This document shows, piece by piece, positions 58,832-64,000 of a stretch of 64,000 nt of DNA. Below the pieces are notes generated by a model. That model searched no databases. It saw only the letters and a list, made by a program, of their open reading frames with translations, and had not been told where the DNA came from. Every line of letters begins with the position of its first letter. Position 1 is the stretch's first letter. This DNA comes from Alistipes sp. Its GTDB lineage: Bacteria > Bacteroidota > Bacteroidia > Bacteroidales > Rikenellaceae. The translations under genes and the position numbers were made by a program. The stretch is taken from positions 1 through 64,000 of the forward strand of contig JAFVOR010000083.1 of assembly GCA_017505725.1 (NCBI GenBank). Reading direction: 5' to 3'.

Positions 58832-61800
58832 CTATTCGTATAATTTGTAGATGTAGATTGCACCCTTGCCAGTCTGCGTTGGAGCATAAGTAGCAAATGT
58901 CTGGTTAGATGTGGTGTAGTTAAACATCATAGTAGTCTTGCTATTGGTTGTCTGTGAGGTCAATGAAACCTTTCCATCCTCGGCAATAGCAATAGCCCAC
59001 GAGCCCTCTTTTGCAAGAGAAGATGACAATTTAAGCGAGCCACTTGTTACATTCAGGTATCTGCCATTCTCGCACTTGAACGACCAAGTGCCGGCATAGT
59101 CAGCGTGTCCGCTTTCGAGGGTCAATTTATCTACAGCCTCCACGCTGCTGATAGAGTTGCCCATCAATGAAATTGGTGTAGCAGAAATGGTTGATGGGGA
59201 GGTAGCTGTCTGCTTCTTAATTGCATAGTCCTTATCTCCATCTGGATTCTTTGCTGCAATAACCACCTTATCTCCAACAGCCAATTCCCTCAAATCTGTA
59301 ACAAGGAACCAACCAATCTTTACATCCGGATGGTTGTACTGACCAATCTTCAAAGATACCGAGGCCAATCCGTACGAGAAGCTGAGCTCGGCACTACGAG
59401 CAGCACCTGCGTTTGCCGCAAATGTTGCAGTAGCGGTCGCTGCACCTGCGGTGTAGTCGAGGGATACAAAGTCGCCACCCTCTACTACTGCGCCACGGAT
59501 AACAGCATCAGCCGGCTGCAGATTGCCCTCTGTTGCGAGAGCGATAGTTGCAGCACCACCCTCATAACCTATGAGTGAGGTCGAAGGGGTTGCAGTGAGG
59601 CGGTAGTGTCCCTTATAAATGGTTGGATATGTAGAGTTACCACCCTTACCAACACTGGTTGTAACTACAGTGGTAACGGTAACAACATCACCCACCTGAA
59701 GACCAATCTCGTCGTTTGTTGCTACAACCTTGCCGTCGTCTGTTCTTACATATCTAACCTCTGCGGTGTTGCCATTGCCATCAGAAATGGTATAGTAGCC
59801 CGACTCCGTAGTGGATGCCACTGTTATAACACCTGTGAGTTTATATGTTACATTCACATTTACCTCTTTTGTCTTGAACTCGGCAATCGAAACCTCCATT
59901 GGTGCGCCCTTCTGAAGAACATTGAATGTCCAGCTCTTCGACTCCTGTCCCTCCAACGAGGCGGTGATGGTGACTGTAGTTTCGCGTACGACACCCTCAT
60001 TCTTGAGTGCGGTGTAGGTGAGCTTGCTTGTAGCCTTATCGAAAGCGAAGGTGATCCAATCTGCCTCTGTCGAAGCCGAAATTGCCCACTCGCCAACATA
60101 GTTGAACTTAACATCGTCGATGGCGGTTGCCTCGGTAGCGCCCTCCTCCGGAACAACTACACTCTTGGTTGGAACGGTAACATCGGCCGGTGTTACAGGA
60201 ATCGAGCCCTTAACGCCTACCAAACGGTAGAGGCACACCTTCTCCTGCGAGGTCGAAGCTCCACTAAAGAAATATTTGTAGGTGCTTGCGCGATATCCGA
60301 ACTTGCAAGAGCTGTATGTACCCTCCTTGTTGCCAATGGTTGCTATACGGTCGGCAATAGAGATAGCAAACGAGGTGTTGGCATCGATGAATGCCTGATT
60401 CTTGAGCTTGTAAGAAGAAGTCGAAGTGCTACTCGATACGAGGAATCCCTCATTTACTGCGTCGTAGAATACGAATGTGCCCTCAACCGAGCCCTTGCCC
60501 AATACCAAAGTCTGAACATCGGCATTAGGGGTCAAGTAGTAGTTGCCAAGCTTAGTAACCTCAACTGCAGGACGATTCTCGTTGCTCGAGATAGTTGAGC
60601 CCATCGCCACATCGTAAGTTGCTGCAGCAACAATCACCTGGTCGCCCACAGCAAGTGTCGAAGCGTCGGTAACCAGCTCCCAAGTGTTGCCCTTTGCGGT
60701 ATCAGCGCCCTGAACGATAGTAACCGAAGTCGAAGCAAGACCATCGCTGAATGTTGCAACCACCTGACGCGGAGCACCTTCGTTGGCAGCCAATGTAACG
60801 GTAGCCTCCTCGGCATTAGCCGCATAGGCAACTTGTGCAAAGTTTGCGTCAACCGAGCAGGTAATATCTGCTACAGGGTTCAAGGTACCAACCTTTGCGA
60901 GGTTGAGTTTCACGCTACCGCCAGCATAGCCAACGAGATCCTTCTCTGCGGTAGCCGAGATGTTGTAGTAGCCCTTGCAGATAGCGTGAGCGCTGCTCGA
61001 ACCACCGGTATCCTCGTCGGATACAGCAGCTATGATGGTAACGATGTCGCCAACCTCAATCTCTGTATTCGCCGAAAGCGCGGTTGTATTATCCGGCATA
61101 TAGACATACTTGAATGTTGCCTTATTGCCGGCAGCATCCACAAGGTAGGTGCTACCCGATGCGCTCGAAGCCTTGCTCGAGAGAATACCTGTAACCTCGT
61201 ACTCGACATTTGGATTTACATTCTCGTCGGTTGCCACAGCCAAGAACTCGGCAACGGTAACCTTTGTAGGTGCGCCCTTCTGAATAACCTCGAATGTCCA
61301 CTCTTGCGCCTCCTTGCCCTCGTGAGTAGCTGTGATGGTAACCTTTGCGGTACGTACCGCGCCAGGATTTGCTGTTGCAGTGTACTTGAGAAGACCATCA
61401 GCATAGTTGAGCGTGAGCCACTCAGCATCTGTCGAAACCTCGATATTCCAGCTGCCGACATAGGTGAACTTCACATCCTCGAATACGGTAGCCTCGGCAA
61501 CGCCCTCAACCTGCACTACAGCCTGCTTTGGAACAGAGATTACAGCGTCAGCGGTAGGTACAACCGCCTTCTTGCCCTCCAATTTGTAGATGCAAACATC
61601 ATCGTGCTTTGCTGCGTCGATGCTTGCTGCGTCGATGCAGACAAAACGACGATATGTAGAGGTTGTAGAGTTAGGGTTGTAGTTGTAGAACTTCAACAAT
61701 ACATTATCCCACTGGCTCTCCTTAGCCTCGATAGTGGCCACACCATCCTCAATCGAAATCTCGAATGCCGAGTTCTTCGAAGGATATGCCGAGAGTTGGA

Positions 61801-62992
61801 GATAGTTGTTGGTCTGAGCGTTAGTGAGGTATCCACTCTTGGTATCACCCTCGTAATCCACACCATTATAGAAGTCGAATGCAGCCTTGCCAGCATCCTG
61901 CTTCGAGAGTACCAACTGCTGTACCATATACGAAGACTTGCTCTTGTCGGTAACGACTGGGTGATAGAGGTAGTCGCCCGACTTGACAATGTTGGTGTAT
62001 GATGCGTATGGGAAGTTTGTAGAGATGTTGCAACCCAAAACAAAGTTATTGTTCTTCGCTGCAATAGTTACGATATCACCCTCGGCGAGTGTTGAAGCGT
62101 CGCGAACAAGTACCCACTTCTCGCTTGGGGTGATGCCCGACAAATTCACACCAAAGCGCGAAACCTTACCGGCCTCGAATACGAGCGACTTCTCGGCAGG
62201 AATCACACTCTCCTTAACATAGAGGTGTTTGTTGGTGAGGACTACAACATTGTAGCTGTCGCCAGCCGCGAGGGTTGTAGGCAATACAGTGAAGAGGACC
62301 TTGCCTGACGATGCAGAGGCAACCGATACGGTGCTAACGCCCTCCTTTACGCTGAATGCGTGAGGGTTTTCGAGGTCAGCGTTGATTATTCCGGCCAAAG
62401 CCTTGCCGTCAGCTGTGAATACAACCTTCTCGATAGTTTCGCCCTCAGGGAGGTTGCTGATGGCCATCTCGGCAACGGCAGCCAAGCGAGTGAAGCGCAA
62501 CTGTTGCGCCTCGGTAGGCTGTGCGGTGGTGGTTACAGGCCACGATACCATCAAATCGGCATTCGGGTCGTAAGAGCCCTCTGCCATACTCTGCTCTGCA
62601 GGCAGAGCGAGAGTCGCTGCATTGATACTCTCGGCCGAAACATAGCCGCTTGCAGGGTATACTGTGATATAGTTATATGCACCCTTGCCTGCATTTACCG
62701 CAAACTCAGCATCGATAGTCGCCTTGCCGTCAACTTTGTTGTAGACAACCGAAGTAGCTACAGCTAAAGCGTCGGTCTGCTCCAGCACTGCGAAGGTCTC
62801 ATTCTCGTTCCACGAGAAAAGTGGTGTCGCACCCGAAGTATCAACCGCAGTACGCGCCTCCTCGCTGACAAATGATACTGTAACACTATTTTTTACATTA
62901 GCGCCGACTTGCTCCTCAAAACCGTTTTGGCACGATGTCAGACCCATTGCAGCTGCTGCAACTACAGTCAAAAGTTTAATCATTCTTTTCAT
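58832..62992 (-). CDS. giant modular surface lipoprotein with repeated BACON-like and DUF5689-like domains
   Basis: A 1386-residue lipoprotein with signal ending G-L-T-S-C. A fimbrillin-like N-terminal module spans about residues 30-285. Then comes a repeated series: a beta domain beginning W-V-L-V-R-D-A-S-T-L-A-E-G-D (about 290), repeated at about 785 (W-E-L-V-T-D-A-S-T-L-A-V-G-D) and about 1255 (W-F-L-V-T-D-L-R-E-L-A-V-G-D). Between these lie BACON-like Ig domains (W-x-I-E-V-S-T-D-A-E-W, V-I-Q-K-G-A-P), an OB-type DUF5689-like domain (Y-E-V-T-G-I-L, Y-K-L-T-G-V-I) and a short Ig-like domain (Y-A-G-G-S-V, Y-E-G-G-A-A). It is probably a surface carbohydrate-binding or adhesive protein. Confidence 0.75.
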   Translation of the reverse strand: MKRMIKLLTVVAAAAMGLTSCQNGFEEQVGANVKNSVTVSFVSEEARTAVDTSGATPLFSWNENETFAVLEQTDALAVATSVVYNKVDGKATIDAEFAVNAGKGAYNYITVYPASGYVSAESINAATLALPAEQSMAEGSYDPNADLMVSWPVTTTAQPTEAQQLRFTRLAAVAEMAISNLPEGETIEKVVFTADGKALAGIINADLENPHAFSVKEGVSTVSVASASSGKVLFTVLPTTLAAGDSYNVVVLTNKHLYVKESVIPAEKSLVFEAGKVSRFGVNLSGITPSEKWVLVRDASTLAEGDIVTIAAKNNNFVLGCNISTNFPYASYTNIVKSGDYLYHPVVTDKSKSSYMVQQLVLSKQDAGKAAFDFYNGVDYEGDTKSGYLTNAQTNNYLQLSAYPSKNSAFEISIEDGVATIEAKESQWDNVLLKFYNYNPNSTTSTYRRFVCIDAASIDAAKHDDVCIYKLEGKKAVVPTADAVISVPKQAVVQVEGVAEATVFEDVKFTYVGSWNIEVSTDAEWLTLNYADGLLKYTATANPGAVRTAKVTITATHEGKEAQEWTFEVIQKGAPTKVTVAEFLAVATDENVNPNVEYEVTGILSSKASSASGSTYLVDAAGNKATFKYVYMPDNTTALSANTEIEVGDIVTIIAAVSDEDTGGSSSAHAICKGYYNISATAEKDLVGYAGGSVKLNLAKVGTLNPVADITCSVDANFAQVAYAANAEEATVTLAANEGAPRQVVATFSDGLASTSVTIVQGADTAKGNTWELVTDASTLAVGDQVIVAAATYDVAMGSTISSNENRPAVEVTKLGNYYLTPNADVQTLVLGKGSVEGTFVFYDAVNEGFLVSSSTSTSSYKLKNQAFIDANTSFAISIADRIATIGNKEGTYSSCKFGYRASTYKYFFSGASTSQEKVCLYRLVGVKGSIPVTPADVTVPTKSVVVPEEGATEATAIDDVKFNYVGEWAISASTEADWITFAFDKATSKLTYTALKNEGVVRETTVTITASLEGQESKSWTFNVLQKGAPMEVSIAEFKTKEVNVNVTYKLTGVITVASTTESGYYTISDGNGNTAEVRYVRTDDGKVVATNDEIGLQVGDVVTVTTVVTTSVGKGGNSTYPTIYKGHYRLTATPSTSLIGYEGGAATIALATEGNLQPADAVIRGAVVEGGDFVSLDYTAGAATATATFAANAGAARSAELSFSYGLASVSLKIGQYNHPDVKIGWFLVTDLRELAVGDKVVIAAKNPDGDKDYAIKKQTATSPSTISATPISLMGNSISSVEAVDKLTLESGHADYAGTWSFKCENGRYLNVTSGSLKLSSSLAKEGSWAIAIAEDGKVSLTSQTTNSKTTMMFNYTTSNQTFATYAPTQTGKGAIYIYKLYE

Positions 62993-63007
62993 AGTCCAAT
63001 CCGTTTT

Positions 63008-63157
63008 TTAGAGTTCAAAATCGTTGTCGCGGTAGCCCGAATTCTGACCAGGCTCACCATAATCACCATAATTGGAGCTTAACGAAAAGCCCCTCTCAAC
63101 CTCGATCTCTTGCACCTCGAGTGCCGGAGTCGAATAGCTTTTTTCTCCTTTTTTCAT
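63008..63157 (-). CDS. 49-residue conserved-looking small protein
   Basis: A 49-residue protein starting at ATG 63157. It has a basic start, a T-P-A-L-E-V-Q-E-I-E-V-E-R-G-F-S-L-S core and a Gly/Tyr/Asn-rich acidic tail ending D-N-D-F-E-L. No signal peptide or membrane span is seen. Small proteins of this look are, from memory, often found beside LRR and fimbrillin-like genes in Bacteroidales; I cannot name a family. It lies 43 bases after the LRR gene and 15 bases before the 1386-residue protein gene, so it is part of the same operon. Confidence 0.7.
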   Translation of the reverse strand: MKKGEKSYSTPALEVQEIEVERGFSLSSNYGDYGEPGQNSGYRDNDFEL

Positions 63158-63200
63158 AACTAACCGAATTTGTATATTGTAAATATTTTTTTTAGCGTTA

Positions 63201-64000
63201 TTATTCCGACATTTCGGTCCACTCCGACGGCATAGCAGCATAGTCGGACAAGCCCGTGCAACCGGCAAAACAACCCAAATGGGACCCCTTGCTGCTCGGT
63301 ACACGAGGGAATGGTGTCGGATTAGTCGCAGTGCTCTGTACTCGCTCGTAGAGATGTACCTTCTCGCCATTAACCATAGTGTATGGACTCTCGCCTGTCA
63401 GCGACTTGCAATCGGCGAAACAGCCATCGATATAGTCAATGCGGGTAACCGTGTCGAACAATCCCGCAGGAAGGCTCTTCAACGCCTTGCAACCATAGAA
63501 GCAACACGAGAGTGTCACGCTACTTGTTGTTGTGCCGATTGGCGAGAATAACTTCTCGGGTATTGTCTCGAGTGAGGTACACTCTGCGAAGGCCTCTGCA
63601 AACTTTGTAAGTTTGGTACAACCAACAAAGAGATTCTCGGGAAGGGTTTTTAGTGCAGTGCAACCCAAGAACATTCGCTCTGCATATATCGCCTCACCAC
63701 ACGCCGAAAGGAGGTTTGCAGGGAGACTCTCCAATGCGGTACAATCGGTGAATGCTCCCGTGAAGTGGGTAGCCTTAGTGCAAGTAGCAAACAGCCCCTC
63801 AGGCAATGTTTTCAACGACTTACAACCCGTAAAGGTGTTGGTAAACTTCAACTTCGCCGTACCGAATGGTTTGAACAGATCGGCAGGGATATTCACCAAC
63901 TTCGGACAGTTGTAGAACATCTGCTTCATCGAGGTTATGGTTGTCACCTCCGGGAATATCGAGCCCTCGATAGTGTGCAACTCGGGACAACCCATAAATA
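63201..64000 (-). CDS. BspA-type leucine-rich repeat surface protein, C-terminal part
   Basis: The frame runs off the right edge; 266 codons are visible, to TAA at 63201. At least six repeats of about 24-27 residues are present with the pattern L-x-x-L-P-x-x-L-F-x-x-C-T-x-x-x-x-F-x-x-x-F-x-x-C (for example A-L-K-T-L-P-E-N-L-F-V-G-C). This is the BspA/LRR_5-like type found on Bacteroidota surface proteins that bind host proteins. The N-terminus and signal peptide lie outside the window. It is the first visible gene of a four-gene operon. Confidence 0.85.
   Translation of the reverse strand, partial: FMGCPELHTIEGSIFPEVTTITSMKQMFYNCPKLVNIPADLFKPFGTAKLKFTNTFTGCKSLKTLPEGLFATCTKATHFTGAFTDCTALESLPANLLSACGEAIYAERMFLGCTALKTLPENLFVGCTKLTKFAEAFAECTSLETIPEKLFSPIGTTTSSVTLSCCFYGCKALKSLPAGLFDTVTRIDYIDGCFADCKSLTGESPYTMVNGEKVHLYERVQSTATNPTPFPRVPSSKGSHLGCFAGCTGLSDYAAMPSEWTEMSE

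Overview
The window is a dense stretch of a Bacteroidota chromosome, most likely Bacteroidales. The evidence is the repeated promoter signature TAnnTTTG, often with TTTG about 19-23 bases upstream, together with fimbrillin-like and BACON-like surface lipoproteins, a BspA-type leucine-rich repeat protein, DUF2147/DUF4252/PspC families, GH51 and GH109 glycosidase-type genes, and weak Shine-Dalgarno sites. I would guess a Rikenellaceae (Alistipes-like) gut organism, but the sequence alone does not prove the genus. I see no phage, insertion sequence, CRISPR array or resistance island.

Layout. 1-6.2 kb: the end of an arabinofuranosidase-like gene, a DksA-like regulator, then a minus-strand operon of four exported phosphoesterases (three endonuclease/exonuclease/phosphatase paralogs and one calcineurin-type lipoprotein). 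6.3-9.8 kb: rnhB, a membrane protein, and the classic yceD-rpmF-plsX cluster. 9.8-15.6 kb: a plus-strand run with an unknown protein, flavin reductase, glutaminase-like lipoprotein, phosphoglycolate-type phosphatase, and a GH109-like oxidoreductase/glycosidase carrying an N-terminal zinc ribbon and membrane anchor. 15.7-18.1 kb: surE, histidine kinase, response regulator. 18.1-29.9 kb: gdhA (with a duplicated leader), recJ, lipB, lipA, rpmH, a nucleoside kinase, a nonsense-interrupted small gene, a peptidase C26-like amidotransferase and gcvP. 30-34.5 kb: a PadR/PspC/DUF2807 envelope-stress type operon, DUF2147, a SlyD-type isomerase and a CAU-anticodon tRNA. 34.7-39.2 kb: a HAD phosphatase, organophosphate transporter, secreted phosphatase, nitroreductase and DUF4252 gene. 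39.2-46 kb: cstA, tRNA-Thr, malQ, pgi. 46-52 kb: the rod-shape cluster mreB, mreC, mreD, mrdA, rodA. 52-64 kb: large surface lipoproteins, a U32 peptidase, and a four-gene surface-protein operon running off the right edge.

The genes fit a saccharolytic, protein- and phosphate-ester-scavenging gut commensal: secreted phosphatases and an organophosphate antiporter, glycan enzymes, glutamate assimilation, glycine cleavage with the lipoate enzymes it needs, and a standard elongasome.

The most unusual content is intergenic. Two sequence-divergent foldback elements, each exactly 125 nt, lie immediately after the stop codons of malQ and pgi. Their stems differ by compensatory changes but they keep the same internal loops, which is the signature of a structured 3'-UTR RNA. 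A separate 87-nt repeat with three small hairpins occurs three times (after lipA's end and before lipB, upstream of malQ, and between mreB and mreC), once nested in a larger foldback. The gdhA leader and start codon are duplicated perfectly over 68 nt. Three genes appear to be transcribed from promoters placed so close to the ATG that the mRNAs should be leaderless.
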